NCBI GenBank assembly: GCA_002077065.1
Contig: NAJO01000049.1
Coordinates: 62,001-126,000 of the forward strand
Direction: 5' to 3'
DNA from: Cryoendolithus antarcticus
Lineage: Eukaryota > Ascomycota > Dothideomycetes > Cladosporiales > Cladosporiaceae
DNA length: 64,000 nt
The position numbers and the translations under genes were made by a program. Below the pieces are notes generated by a model. That model saw nothing but the letters and a program-made list of their open reading frames with translations. It ran no database searches and was not told the origin of the DNA. Position 1 is the first letter of the stretch. Every line of letters begins with the position of its first letter. This document shows positions 31,319 through 42,083 of this stretch, piece after piece.

Positions 31319-33856
31319 ATGGACTTCTGGTCACGGCTGATCGGCAGCCCAGCACCGCAAAAGCGAGTCCCGTCCTCGAGTGCATCAGATCCAAGTGCTC
31401 GTCTAGCACGGTTCAAAAAAGCATACGCCCAGATCCAACGCCTATGCGATCAGCCTCGGAATCTCGCGAAGGATGGCATCACGCTTGCTGAGCTCCAGAA
31501 GCTCTTCACTCGCCTTGCACAGTTGATTAGGGACGAGTCTCGAGCACCATCACCGCATCTTTGCTTGCAGTACGCTGCTACTCAGCAAATTCATGCACTA
31601 GCCTCGCGGGTGGCAGTCATCAGCCAGCATGGAGGTGTCATCTACGCCACGGTCGAACTGCTGTCTACGCTCGTCGATAGCGATGAAGAGGACTTCTTGT
31701 CAAGCCAGCCTTTTGCGAGAAGTTTGATGCGCCTTGTCACGAAACTGCTTGACAGCGGTGAGATTTTGCTCGAAGTCGAGACAGAGGCTGCGGTACTTGA
31801 GCTGTTGTTCTCCATCGCCGCGAAAATACGCCTGGAGCCGAATATCCTACCAGTCTGGTTTGCATCCTCTGTGAAGCCTGAGCTCGAGGATGTCTTTGTG
31901 AGGGAGAAGAAGTCGTTCGTGGGTATTACCCAGAAGGATGACTTTCCACTTTGCTATCTCTTGATGGGACGAGTGCATCATGAGGGTCGCATTGGCGACT
32001 TCGCAAGGACCGGCCTTCTCTACATCTTCGAGGCTACAGGACGGTCCGTTGACCTAGAGGAGTGGGTCGTGTCGAGCGATCTGCCAACACTGATGGCTTC
32101 TGGGCTCGGTGCATTGTACAGTCAGCTTTCGCGCGAGCTTAGCATACTGCACCCCGATGCAACGCTCCCCGCCGTGCTTGCTATGAGTGACTACAGCACT
32201 ACGCATCCGCGAGTGACTGCAGAGTCCGCCTTCTCGGAGAGGCACCAGGCTCATGTCGCGACGTTTCTCTCTTACCTCGCGTTCTGGCAGGATGTTCTCG
32301 ATCACTGTAGGAGTGCAGATGTGAAGCAGACTTTGCTCGATCACTTCCAAATACTGTTTCTACAGCAGCTGCTCTACCCTTCGATCTTGCAGTCGAGCGA
32401 CACAGACGCTGGCTCGTCTATCGCGGTCTTAACCTACGTGAACACTATTTTGCAAGCTTTGGACTACCCAGATCTGGTCCACAGCATCCTCACATATCTG
32501 TTGGCAATTCCGTCTGCATTTACGCCTGAGGCAAGTCCTACAACACCACGAAGACCGGCGATGCCACCTCGATCGCCTACAGCCTTGAAGCGGAGACAGA
32601 GTCTGTTGTTCATTACGGCCCCAAAGAATCCCGAAGAAACTGTGGAGCCAGCCTTGTTCAACCTCGTGGACCTGATCCGCAGTAGCCTGACCTCTAGCAA
32701 CGCCCAGACTGTCTATGCCGCACTTCGCCTATCTACAACGATACTGGTCCGTCAGCCTCGCTATGCATTTGGCACACTACTCGGTGTCCAACCGACGAAG
32801 CCTCAAGACTTGACTCGGACTGCAGGAGCCTTACAGCTCGAGGTAGGCAAGTACGCCCAAATAGCGGCCTCATTGCACGATCAGGCACTCGATGATGCGT
32901 TTATCGACCTCGTGGACGACGCCCGTACAGCTATCGAAGCGCAGCTTCCCGATACGACGCCTGGCAGGCGATCGGACGAAGCTGTCTCTAACAGCTATTC
33001 GCTGCCTAGTGGGGACAACTTTATGCGCCTGGTCGAGGCACAATTGAGCACCTTCTGGACCAACAGTATCGATGTCAATTTAGCGCTTACGCAGTCGGTA
33101 GCGTCTGTTGCCTTGTGCACGACACTGTGCCTCACCGGTTGGTTTTGCCTCGATCCCGCATACTACGCATATGCTGAGCCGCAGCATGCTGTCACTCAGC
33201 GATCATGGCAGACACACCTCACCAATGATGAGGGCGACGACTTGGCTGCCTTGGAGAAAGAGTATCGCACGCCTATCTGGCTCAATGACCACGCCGCACG
33301 GTTGCCTAGACTTTATAGCATCCTTCTCAGCCTCACAGCTGAGCTTGATGGAATACGTCAAGACGTTGCGAATCTCGACCAGCTGATCGCCGGGCGTAAG
33401 CATATGCTACAAGCTGCCGATGTCGACGCGTCGATGACTCATGTGCCTTCGAGCGCCGTGCTAGCGTATGATGATGCGAATCCGGACGCGCCAGGCAACA
33501 GTATCGTATCAGCATCACGAAGTGACTCACCTGCTCGCGTTCCAGCATCTGACGATACGAGCTCTGGAGCGTCGCCATCAGCAGCGAAGGCATCGCTCTT
33601 CCTACCACCTCCGCCAGAGAGTCCGTCGACTACAGATATTTTGATGCAGGTCCTTACTTTTCCTTCATCATCAGACAGCGAAGTCAGTCCGAGGACGGCC
33701 ACACTGAACCATGTCTTGACGAATGTGGTGGTGCTACAAGAGTTTGCGCTCGAGATCGCAGCCATCATACAGGGCAGAGCCGCAGTGTTGGGGGAGAGAG
33801 AAGTCAATTTAGGTATGACTCGGTACGACGAGAGTATAGGTCATTCGAGCGCCTAG
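31319..33856 (+). CDS. FHIP (FAM160/RAI16-like) subunit of the FTS-Hook-FHIP complex
   Basis: Single exon, 845 aa, starting at the ATG at 31319 (MDFWSRLIGSPAPQKRVPSS). The first 250 residues carry the RAI16/FAM160 signature: ITLAELQKLFTRLAQLIRDE, FPLCYLLMGRVHHEGRIGDF and ARTGLLYIFEATGRS. Helical repeats follow, with FLSYLAFWQDVLDHCRSADV, LLDHFQILFLQQLLYPSIL and YVNTILQALDYPDLVHSILT. The tail is Ser/Pro-rich, ending in a helix (HVLTNVVVLQEFALEIAAII). FHIP proteins link dynein, through Hook and FTS, to early endosomes; Aspergillus FhipA does this for endosome transport in hyphae. Length fits the fungal family. Confidence 0.88.
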   Translation: MDFWSRLIGSPAPQKRVPSSSASDPSARLARFKKAYAQIQRLCDQPRNLAKDGITLAELQKLFTRLAQLIRDESRAPSPHLCLQYAATQQIHALASRVAVISQHGGVIYATVELLSTLVDSDEEDFLSSQPFARSLMRLVTKLLDSGEILLEVETEAAVLELLFSIAAKIRLEPNILPVWFASSVKPELEDVFVREKKSFVGITQKDDFPLCYLLMGRVHHEGRIGDFARTGLLYIFEATGRSVDLEEWVVSSDLPTLMASGLGALYSQLSRELSILHPDATLPAVLAMSDYSTTHPRVTAESAFSERHQAHVATFLSYLAFWQDVLDHCRSADVKQTLLDHFQILFLQQLLYPSILQSSDTDAGSSIAVLTYVNTILQALDYPDLVHSILTYLLAIPSAFTPEASPTTPRRPAMPPRSPTALKRRQSLLFITAPKNPEETVEPALFNLVDLIRSSLTSSNAQTVYAALRLSTTILVRQPRYAFGTLLGVQPTKPQDLTRTAGALQLEVGKYAQIAASLHDQALDDAFIDLVDDARTAIEAQLPDTTPGRRSDEAVSNSYSLPSGDNFMRLVEAQLSTFWTNSIDVNLALTQSVASVALCTTLCLTGWFCLDPAYYAYAEPQHAVTQRSWQTHLTNDEGDDLAALEKEYRTPIWLNDHAARLPRLYSILLSLTAELDGIRQDVANLDQLIAGRKHMLQAADVDASMTHVPSSAVLAYDDANPDAPGNSIVSASRSDSPARVPASDDTSSGASPSAAKASLFLPPPPESPSTTDILMQVLTFPSSSDSEVSPRTATLNHVLTNVVVLQEFALEIAAIIQGRAAVLGEREVNLGMTRYDESIGHSSA

Positions 33857-34445
33857 CACTCATGCTCACACCAGCAGTCGACATGTCTGGGACCTTGACA
33901 CTAGGCATATAGACACGTAGATCGCAACCCATGATACCCCTCTGACATCGAATTCGGTGTCGCGTCACCTTGATGGCTTCCTACCGCACCTGATAAAGCA
34001 GATGATGTCGCATCGATCGACTCACTGCGCATGCCGTGTAACGACCGATCAAGTCACCTGCACACACTTTCATCGGGATCTTCACCGCTGGAGCGTCGCA
34101 CCAGAACGGATACGGCAGCTGTATGTACTCGGTATCTGAGGCCGCCGTCTGTGTCACTGCGGGGAGGCGGGCTTCTTTGGACGAAACACCAGGCCAGGTC
34201 GGCGTTCTTCGGTGTATCATCAGTACTCGGCATCAGTCATATCGGCGTCACGCGATGGATAGAAGGGCCGAAGGGCCATATTGAGCAGTCGGCTTACGCC
34301 AGATTGCGATGCAATACAGGTGCGTGAGGTGTGTATATGCCAAGACCCAAAATCACCACCAGCGCCAGCGCTAAAACGACAAAACCGCTCTCCTCCATAG
34401 GTGAGATCTCCATATAGCCCAGACATACCCGTTCACTCCCCCTCA
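33857..34445. other. Convergent intergenic region
   Basis: 589 bp between the 3' ends of the FHIP and GT69 genes. No gene or repeat was recognised; it should hold both terminators. Confidence 0.4.
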
Positions 34446-36098
34446 TCACCCATCCAGCACCTCCGGCGGCACCTTCTCAAACCCCCACTTTCCTCCCCCC
34501 TCTCCCTCTCCCTCTTTTCCCTCCTTAAGATACTCCATCATCCTCCCGCCACAAAACCCTCCCGCGCCCGCGACCCGTTCCACACTCTCAAACACCCCTC
34601 TCTCCTTACTCCACACCACATCTCTCACCTTCTCGCCTTCCACTTGCAGCCGCCTTGGATTGTACCCCGGGCGATTCGCGAGGACGTTGATGAGGTGATG
34701 AATCCAGGGGTAGAGGCGCTCGAAGCGGCGCGTGAAGGGTAGGTAGCGGAGGGTGGCGGGTGTGTAGGCGACGCGCACGTAGGGATTCATGTAGACGCCT
34801 GTGTCTTCGGAGTTTGGAGACGTAGCAGAGAGTGCGGCGAGGTCGGCGTGGATGAGGCAGCATTCGGAGGCGTCCCAGTAGGTGTCCGTTTCGGCGCGGA
34901 AGCGGAGGCCTGTCGTATCGTTGGCGTGGTCAGAGACTGCGGTTTTCGACTTTGCTGGCGAAGCAATTTTCGGTGCATGGAGTTGCGGCTGAAACCACTT
35001 TGCCTCGAACGCCACCATGCCTCCCCAACAGGACCTGACCCTCACAGCGTCCTTGTGAGCAAGCACGTCATTTCGACTGGCGGCATTTCCTGTTCTCGTG
35101 AACCACGGATAAAAGGGCACGCCCATCTGATTTCCCTCGGCGTCCCTCGTAGCGAAGGTGTCGTAGAACTTGAATGGATTGATAAAGTCCACCGCGCACG
35201 CAGCGCGGTAATCTGTGCGATTCGTAGGATCATCGAGGTTGGTCGAGAAGAGCAAATTCGCTGCGTCGGCTGGACTGAAGAAGACGTCGTTGACGTAGAG
35301 GAGCTTATCAAACTTCGTCTTCGAGGCAATGGATCCCGGGTCAGTCAGTGGGAGGAGAGCGCGGTTCCGTACTTCAGCCAAGAAGGCAATGCGCTTCAGT
35401 CTGCTCGCTCCTTCAGGTGTCGTGACGTGCGGTAGCTCAGCTAGATCCAGATGCTCGGACACGATAGCGTTGTCCGCCGCCATACCAGCTTCGTAATCCA
35501 ACAACGCAGCCTCCGCGCCATCATCAGGATCATTCTCGTATATGCTCAGGAAGACGTTGTCCTCGCCCAGCACCTCGACTAACTCCTTCAGATTCTCACC
35601 CCACTTCCCACCAAGCAGCTCCCCCTCGTGATCGTAGAGACTCGTAGCGACGAACACCTTCTCATTATTCGGATTGCCTCTTCCGCTCTTGTCGCTCCCT
35701 TCAATGCGACTCCGTAGCGCCACATACTGCTTCGGAGGGTGCGAGTAAGATGGAAAGAACAGCCCCGTGACCAGTACCAGTATGCCTACCAGGTAAGGCA
35801 GCAGCATCAAGCACTGCACTGCTCGTACCGCCCAGCCTCTCCGCCGTCGCCCAGGCGCCATGGAGAAATACGCTGCCGTCGATCCTGTCTTTCTGCGTGG
35901 TCTCCGCCGCCATGGAAGTGTCCATCTTCGCGCACGTACTCTGAGGACTTTGGGGTGTTTCTCGTGATCCAGAGGCTCTTCCTCAAGTTCATACTCGGAG
36001 GCTGTATCGTCGGAATTGCTGAGTAGACTGCTGCCTGATAAGGAGGGGACATGGGAGAGCAGGTGATGCTCTTCCTCGCCCGGAGGACGGAGTGCCAT
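34446..36098 (-). CDS. GT69 alpha-1,3-mannosyltransferase (CMT1/CAP59 family)
   Basis: Single exon, 550 aa, ATG at 36096-36098 (MALRPPGEEEHH). A cytoplasmic N-terminus of about 90 residues, very basic before the membrane (RRRPRRKTG), is followed by one span (LMLLPYLVGILVLVTGLFF), giving a type II Golgi topology. The lumenal domain has the family blocks KVFVATSLYDHEGELLGGKW, DNVFLSIYENDPDDGAEAAL, KLLYVNDVFFSPADAANLLF, YRAACAVDFINPFKFYDTFA and RVRSCWGGMVAFEAKWF. Cryptococcal Cmt1 makes alpha-1,3-mannosyl links; Cap59 is needed for capsule export. In this mould the acceptor is unknown, probably a wall or glycolipid glycan. Confidence 0.9.
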   Translation of the reverse strand: MALRPPGEEEHHLLSHVPSLSGSSLLSNSDDTASEYELEEEPLDHEKHPKVLRVRARRWTLPWRRRPRRKTGSTAAYFSMAPGRRRRGWAVRAVQCLMLLPYLVGILVLVTGLFFPSYSHPPKQYVALRSRIEGSDKSGRGNPNNEKVFVATSLYDHEGELLGGKWGENLKELVEVLGEDNVFLSIYENDPDDGAEAALLDYEAGMAADNAIVSEHLDLAELPHVTTPEGASRLKRIAFLAEVRNRALLPLTDPGSIASKTKFDKLLYVNDVFFSPADAANLLFSTNLDDPTNRTDYRAACAVDFINPFKFYDTFATRDAEGNQMGVPFYPWFTRTGNAASRNDVLAHKDAVRVRSCWGGMVAFEAKWFQPQLHAPKIASPAKSKTAVSDHANDTTGLRFRAETDTYWDASECCLIHADLAALSATSPNSEDTGVYMNPYVRVAYTPATLRYLPFTRRFERLYPWIHHLINVLANRPGYNPRRLQVEGEKVRDVVWSKERGVFESVERVAGAGGFCGGRMMEYLKEGKEGEGEGGGKWGFEKVPPEVLDG

Positions 36099-37271
36099 AT
36101 CGGACGTGATGACTGTGGGAAAGAGCGATGTGTTGCGCGGTGGAGCGCACGTGGTTGACTTTCAATGGGCAATTCCGACCTTCTTAGCCATTCAACAGAT
36201 TAGATCCAGGGCATCGTGATTTCAAGCAGGAATATGAGATGGAAGCGAGTTGATAGCGAATAACTGCGAAACGGAGGACATGCCGTTAAGGAATATAATA
36301 GTGGTTAGGTGCAGCCTAATGTCCATTTGCGAAGCTCGCAGCTGGCTTCAAGCAAGGGTGAGGCGGAGCCATTCAAATCTACAAGGGTCCGATGTCATGG
36401 CGCTTAAGCTCGTCGCTAGGTTCGGGCCAAGCCTTTACGGAACGGCTGCCGCTTTTCACGTGCGCGAGGACGACGTGGGGGGTACGTTCTGCATGCGGTA
36501 CTGCTAACAGAACCCTTTGGTATGTTATTCGGGCGCAGTGGTCCACGTTCGATGGTGTGGGCGTGCATCTGAAGTAGTGTGTGCGTCCGCGATGCCAAGT
36601 AAGGTTGCAACGATCGCACGCCAGTGATATGCCATCGGAGACGCGAAGGATCTGATCGCAGTAGCGGATATGGGGTGAAAGTCAAAAACAAGGAAGACAT
36701 ATGTGTCAAATGCAAATCGGGTCAATTCATAGTACAGAGTGTCTGGAGTCTCGTCATAGGCACGTCGCAACAATGTCCATCGTTCCCAGGGGTATCATCC
36801 GTAAACTCCATGTCCAACAGTCCATCCTCCACCTCGAAACACTCTAGCCTTCATATACTGCCCTTCACGCCATCAGTGTGGGGGGGCGGTCAGGCCTCCA
36901 TCCGCTCCGTCTTCACAGTCCCTTCGCCCACAGCGTCGTTGGTCGGGACGTTTGTACGCCGCGACTCGAGGGGCGAAGTAAGTAATTTCGGCAAGCTGTT
37001 TCTAAGCTCGTCACGCCGCTGCAAAGATACAAGCGGATTTGGGTGCTCAGGCCTCGTTCGTAAGGGCGCTGCTGACCGCTGCAGCTCAGGAGACACCGAG
37101 TACAGCGACGTCAGTGGCGACGACTCGGGCGCTGGCGGCGGCGCTTCGTTCGGCGTGCGTAGCGCATCAGGTTCGCGATCTCGTGTCTTCCATAGTCGTG
37201 CTGGCGTCGCGTCTGGATCGTCCACGCCATTAGCATACGTGATTCTCAGATGTGAGAGGTGGGTGGAGATC
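36099..37271. other. Intergenic, GT69 promoter and SGF73 3' flank
   Basis: 1.17 kb without a supported gene. A long plus-strand frame here (36624-37574) runs antisense into SGF73 and is Ser/Arg-rich; I take it as a shadow. Confidence 0.4.
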
Positions 37272-38632
37272 TCAAGCACCGCCGACCGAAGCGACACTAG
37301 CTTTCCGGCTTGTTGCAGGTGCCATCACTGTATCCTTGTCAGCCAATGCTCCGAACCGCGAGTAATACTTCACAACTTACTGCTCCTCGCACCGGGCACC
37401 ACGCTAGGACGCCTAGGATGCACCACCCCATCAGCGTCCACAATCGGCCCAGGTCTGACTGCTGGCACCACTTGCGCGGGAGCACCAGGTACGGCAAATA
37501 GATTGCCTCCTCTCCCTCCAAGCGCCGCAGCCAACATTCCTTTGAGTCTTACATTCTCGTACTTCTTCTTCTGACTCACGAAACTCGGCTGCCAAAGAGG
37601 CGCTCCACCCCAAGCCCTCGCAATCCCAGCCATGAACTCGTCTTTCTCCACCTCCTCATCCACAGGCCCGAGTGGTAGTACATCGTCATCCGGATCAGGC
37701 GCGTTGGCGTCCATGACTGCTCTCTGTTGCTTCGCCTGGTTCTTGCGCTGGTACTCAAGCAGTAGCTTATCGTACCGCGCACTACGCCCAGGTACAGCGC
37801 GCTTGGCGCCCATAGAATGCGATTTACAAGTCAGACTACGCGCACACTGTCCACCCTGAGGAAGTTCGACACCGCACTGCTTCTCGACATCCACTGGCGC
37901 CTTCAGCTTGGAAGGTTTCGATTTCGGTCCAGCGTCGAGTTTGAGCTTCTTCTTCTTCGAGGCCGGCGCAGCCATATCATCTTCATCTGCCGTAGCTTTG
38001 CGCTTCTTGCCTGCTTGCCCGCCCTTGACGGCGCTCTTCTCGCCGTCTTCATCCTCATCCGAGTCACCTCCGCCTCGCTCTTTGCGCGCGGCGGCATCGC
38101 GGGCTTCTTTCGCTTCCTTCTTCTTGCGCGACTTTTCTTGCTTCTTATTCAAACAGCGCTCGATGTGTTTAGGCATGCCGGTCTCGGTCACGGTGCGCTT
38201 GCAGTGGTTGCATTTGAGGACTATCGGGGTATCGGACATGGGTTTGCCGTTGGGGAAGGCGCGGATGAGGTCTGCTGGAGGGCGGCGGAGGAGTGATTGG
38301 TGGGGTGGAGGGGTCTCTTTCTTGACGCCTGGGGATGTGATCAGTGGGTGAAGTGGCTGGATAACCAAAGAAGTGAATGTACCGTTCGCAAGCACTTCGT
38401 CGTCCCAGTTGCCCGGCTTCTTCACCACGGGGAGAGCTGTGACGACCTCTGACTTGATCTTGGGAGTCTTCTGTAGGTCTTCGAAGAGGGACGCCGCCGC
38501 AGTGCCATTTGGCTTGCCTGCGCCAGACTTCTGAGGCGCGGCGGGAGCTGCAATGATGTCAGTCGTGTGTTTTATCAACGAGTAGGCACGTGACAACATA
38601 CTCTTACGACTCGTCGTGCCATTCGGTGCCAT
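37272..38632 (-). CDS. SGF73: SAGA deubiquitinase-module subunit Sgf73 (ataxin-7 homologue), four exons
   Basis: Exons 38602-38632, 38383-38547, 37381-38328 and 37272-37327 encode 399 aa. Introns 1 and 2 are each exactly 54 nt with no in-frame stop, so the region also reads as one long ORF. Their GTATGT...CTGAC...TTGCAG and GTACAT...CCCCAG signals, and the fact that they interrupt the protein with non-conserved residues, argue for splicing. Intron 3 (53 nt, GTAAGT...ACAG) adds the tail APATSRKASVASVGGA. The zinc finger CNHCKRTVTETGMPKHIERC (about residues 125-145) and the SCA7 block (KQCGVELPQGGQCARSLTCK, then SHSMGAKRAVPGRSARYDKL) identify the family. Sgf73 anchors the Ubp8/Sus1/Sgf11 module to SAGA for H2B deubiquitination. 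A basic linker probably acts as a nuclear signal. Confidence 0.93.
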
Positions 38633-38879
38633 GATCGGCTAAGTGATACGTGCATGTGAAGGCAGAAGATGTCGATAAGCACGAGCAATGTGCAGGAGCA
38701 TGACAAAGGCAAGAGGACGGATCACGGATGTAAGTTTCTCCGGCGAGGGCACTCTTGACATGTGAACACTGGCAAGTAGAAGTAATGAAGCAAGATACAC
38801 CCTCGGAAACACATCGGAGATTTCAGTCTTGCACTTGGAAAGAGCGCGTGACGATCAAAAGGATGTGAGAGTCACAACT
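38633..38879. promoter_or_regulatory. Divergent upstream region of SGF73 and TTI1
   Basis: The 247 bp between two divergently transcribed genes must hold both promoters. No recognisable TATA box. Confidence 0.4.
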
Positions 38880-41800
38880 ATGCCTCACCTCGGCGCCAAG
38901 ATAGACGATCGACAGCAGGCATTCCAGAGACTAAAGCCAGCCTGCGTCGCCCTCAGTCGAACAGCACTAGCACTTTCCGGACCAAAAGGAAGCATCGCAG
39001 CCCTCACGCGAGATCTGGACACCTTGCGGACAATCCTCAACTCTTTCACCAGCAAGAGCTCTCCGCTGGACGAGAAGCTAGCTGATTATGTCTTCTTCCC
39101 ACTGTCTCAAGTTCTCAAGCAGAGCCAGAAGCTCTCTTTGACATGTCTGGAGATGACGCTGGAGATTCTAGCTGTATTGATCGAGCATGGCTGGCGACAG
39201 CATATTCAACATACTCTGGCGGCTCAAATGCTGATTCTCTGCACCTTGCTGGCTGGAGACAAGCCCACAGGTCTATCCACAGAGAAGACGACGAACGAAT
39301 TGCGGGCTGCAGCGCTTCATTGCCTCTCCTTCTTGTTCGGTGCGTTGGCTGGCACTCGTGAAGGTAGACGAAGTGTTACCGACGAACGTGCAGTGCCTCA
39401 GCTTGGGCAGACCATCAGCACGACGTTAGACGCGCTTGTCGATGGTGCCAGTCTCGAGTTGCAAGTTGCAGCTGCCAAAGCACTCCATGCGTTGGTCGAT
39501 ATTGTGGATGACGGCGATGTGCTTGCCTCATTCTTACCTGGTATTGTGTCGAAGCTTACGCGGGTGCTGGCTCCACAGACGAAGCAAAGACGAAACCATG
39601 CAGTCCTGATAGAATGCCTTAATATCATATGCGTTCTGCTCAAAGCTGTTCTCGGTAATCCAAGTCCAACCTCGTCAGCTCACAATACATCTGCACCAGT
39701 GAACGGCAGTGTGGCAAGAAATGGATCAAGGTCTGAGAACGGCGATGGCCACCAAACCGAGGCAAGTCCGCACGTACTGTCTGCTCTTCAACAGATCTGC
39801 AGACTGCGTGGTCATGACCGAGAAGATGTCAGAGCTGCGCTTGGGGAGCTGGGTGTCACAGTCCTGAAGGATTGCAACATCAGCCTGGCTACATCTAGAG
39901 CGCTGGCCCTCGGGACTCTTGTCTTTCTGTCTACTGACTCTCCTCGCATGTCGCCTGTCATAGAGCTCGAGTATATGCTGCAGACAGATACCGGTCTTCT
40001 TGCTCTGCTACAAGAGCTTTTGCATGATCAGCTGCAGTCGCTAGTACAGACCATGATGGGTGCAGACGAGTATCTTAAGACTCAGAAGATACAGCATCTA
40101 CGTGCTGCGTACGAGATGCTGGATCGATGCGGTGCGACCACGATATTGCTTATGCGCGCCATCGCGAAGGCACTTGACGATAGCGTTGTCATAGTACTGC
40201 AGAGCTCAAAGCTCAAATCATTACAGACGACATCAATCGAGCCTATGCAATCTCTGGACCTTACAATTCAGGATAGCGACAGTATGCGGACCTCGTTTGA
40301 TTCTGCCCTCGTGTTGCAACGGGGCCAAGAGCAGGTCATGGCTAGCATCGAGTCTTTCATTGAATTACTCGGCCAATCTCCCGCATCAACGCATTATTCG
40401 ATCGAAGTCGCAGGCAAGATACGGATGTCACATGGCGACGCACAGGTCTCGCAATTTTGGGCAGCTTACTCATTGGCAAAAGCGGCAACAACAAAAGATC
40501 AGGTGACGAACACAATGTTGATCACCCATGAGACGGACTCTGCAAGCTCAAGCGATCTTTTGGAGGAGCTATACTCGTTCTCACTCGATGCTCTGACTTC
40601 TAGCGTTCCGGCTACAGCTCAAGACCAGATGATCCAAGCCCTCGCGCTGCGCACAGTTGCCTTGCGCGCCCAAGCAGCCGGTGTCGACTTTCGTGCCGAG
40701 CTGGTGGACGCCCTCTACCCAATTCTTCACACGCTGGCCAGTCCTACACCTGCTCTTCAGCAGGACAGCATTGTTGCGTTAAATGTAATCACAGCAGCAT
40801 GTGGCTATCCGAGCACATCAGCGCTGATCATCGAGAATGTCGACTACCTCACGAATGCAGTTGCTTTGAAGCTGAACACGTTTGATGTCAGCCCGCAGGC
40901 GCCGCAAGTCTTGCTCATGATGCTGCGACTGGCTGGACCTGGTCTGTTGCCATACATGGAAGATACCGTGGAGAGCATCTTCGCGGCTCTGGAGAGCTAC
41001 CATGGCTATTCGACTTTAGTAGAGCTGCTGTTCAGGGTGCTTGGCGTAATGGCAGAAGAGGGCATTAAGGCGCCCACTTTAGTGGCACCGAACAAGGGAC
41101 TGATTGAGACTGGTTATGTGAAGGAGGAGCAGTGGCAGCCGACGAGTATGGCGAAGCTGACAAGTACACTGCGGGATCGAGTGGCGGAACGTAAAGAGTT
41201 GGCATCCGCTAAAAATGGTAAGCGTGATCTCGACGCATTCCCACGAGAGCCATGGGCAGCGGATCCCACGACAGAGAACGAAGAAGAGCAATCTGCACCT
41301 CCGCCCAATGACACTGACGTGGAGATTCCGCCACCTGCGCCCAAAATATACGCTCTCCTACTCAAGATCACAACACTGACCCAGCACTTCCTGCCGTCCG
41401 CTTCGCCGTCACTGCGCACCTCGCTACTCTCGTTGATTCACACCTCCATTCCTGCGATAGCGCTGCACGACAACTCCTTCCTGCCGCTCATAAATACACT
41501 CTGGCCCGAGATCGTCTCACGCTTGGACGACGAGGAAGTCCACGTCAGGACTGCCGCGCTGGAAGTTATCGCTTTGCTCTGCGAGCACGCCGGCTCGTTC
41601 ATGCGGTCGAGGATCACTGCTTTGTGGCCTGTGATCAAGGATCTGCATCGGCATCTTGTCGCTGATCTCGTCAAGGCTGTAGCTCCTGTGGCGAAGTCTG
41701 CGGCTCGCGAGAAGGTGGAGACTGATGTCAAGGCTGTGAGTCGTGCGCTTGCGCTCACTAAGCCATCAGGATCGTCAGCTGTGGCGGTTTATACCGATAC

Positions 41801-42083
41801 CTCACTTCGACTGCTCTTCGACGCTTTGGTCGGGTTTCTTCTGGCGATGGTGCGGTCGACTCCGTCATTAGATCCGGAAGTGTTCGATGAGACGCTGGAG
41901 ATGCTTACGCCTGTGCTGGACAGAGCGGACGTACGGGAGGCCCTAGAGGGTCCCAGTGGGAACGCTGAAGCTGTCTGGCTCGTCAGACTGCGAACTGGCG
42001 CGATGACGCCGCCGAAAGCACCGAGTACTACCGCTATCGGGGGTGCTGAATGGCGAGCATGGCGTTGGGCGGAGGTACATTGA
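38880..42083 (+). CDS. TTI1: Tti1, HEAT-repeat subunit of the Tel2-Tti1-Tti2 complex
   Basis: Single exon, 1067 aa. The frame is open from 38829 through a TTG; the first ATG is at 38880 (MPHLGAKIDDRQQAF). The protein is alpha-helical throughout with HEAT-like repeats. Family hallmarks are FQRLKPACVALSRTAL, LADYVFFPLSQVLKQSQKLS, LEMTLEILAVLIEHGW near the N-terminus and FLPLINTLWPEIVSRLDDEE and VHVRTAALEVIALLCEHAG near the C-terminus. A low-complexity acidic linker with Pro (about residues 800-820) separates the halves. Tti1, with Tel2 and Tti2, is a cochaperone that stabilises the PIKK kinases (Tor, Mec1, Tel1, Tra1). Length is typical for ascomycetes. Confidence 0.92.
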   Translation: MPHLGAKIDDRQQAFQRLKPACVALSRTALALSGPKGSIAALTRDLDTLRTILNSFTSKSSPLDEKLADYVFFPLSQVLKQSQKLSLTCLEMTLEILAVLIEHGWRQHIQHTLAAQMLILCTLLAGDKPTGLSTEKTTNELRAAALHCLSFLFGALAGTREGRRSVTDERAVPQLGQTISTTLDALVDGASLELQVAAAKALHALVDIVDDGDVLASFLPGIVSKLTRVLAPQTKQRRNHAVLIECLNIICVLLKAVLGNPSPTSSAHNTSAPVNGSVARNGSRSENGDGHQTEASPHVLSALQQICRLRGHDREDVRAALGELGVTVLKDCNISLATSRALALGTLVFLSTDSPRMSPVIELEYMLQTDTGLLALLQELLHDQLQSLVQTMMGADEYLKTQKIQHLRAAYEMLDRCGATTILLMRAIAKALDDSVVIVLQSSKLKSLQTTSIEPMQSLDLTIQDSDSMRTSFDSALVLQRGQEQVMASIESFIELLGQSPASTHYSIEVAGKIRMSHGDAQVSQFWAAYSLAKAATTKDQVTNTMLITHETDSASSSDLLEELYSFSLDALTSSVPATAQDQMIQALALRTVALRAQAAGVDFRAELVDALYPILHTLASPTPALQQDSIVALNVITAACGYPSTSALIIENVDYLTNAVALKLNTFDVSPQAPQVLLMMLRLAGPGLLPYMEDTVESIFAALESYHGYSTLVELLFRVLGVMAEEGIKAPTLVAPNKGLIETGYVKEEQWQPTSMAKLTSTLRDRVAERKELASAKNGKRDLDAFPREPWAADPTTENEEEQSAPPPNDTDVEIPPPAPKIYALLLKITTLTQHFLPSASPSLRTSLLSLIHTSIPAIALHDNSFLPLINTLWPEIVSRLDDEEVHVRTAALEVIALLCEHAGSFMRSRITALWPVIKDLHRHLVADLVKAVAPVAKSAAREKVETDVKAVSRALALTKPSGSSAVAVYTDTSLRLLFDALVGFLLAMVRSTPSLDPEVFDETLEMLTPVLDRADVREALEGPSGNAEAVWLVRLRTGAMTPPKAPSTTAIGGAEWRAWRWAEVH

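Noticed and set aside
36624..37574. 316-codon plus-strand ORF
   Set aside because: It begins in intergenic DNA and runs antisense through the last exons of SGF73. It is low complexity (Ser/Arg), has no family resemblance, and its first codon is not ATG.
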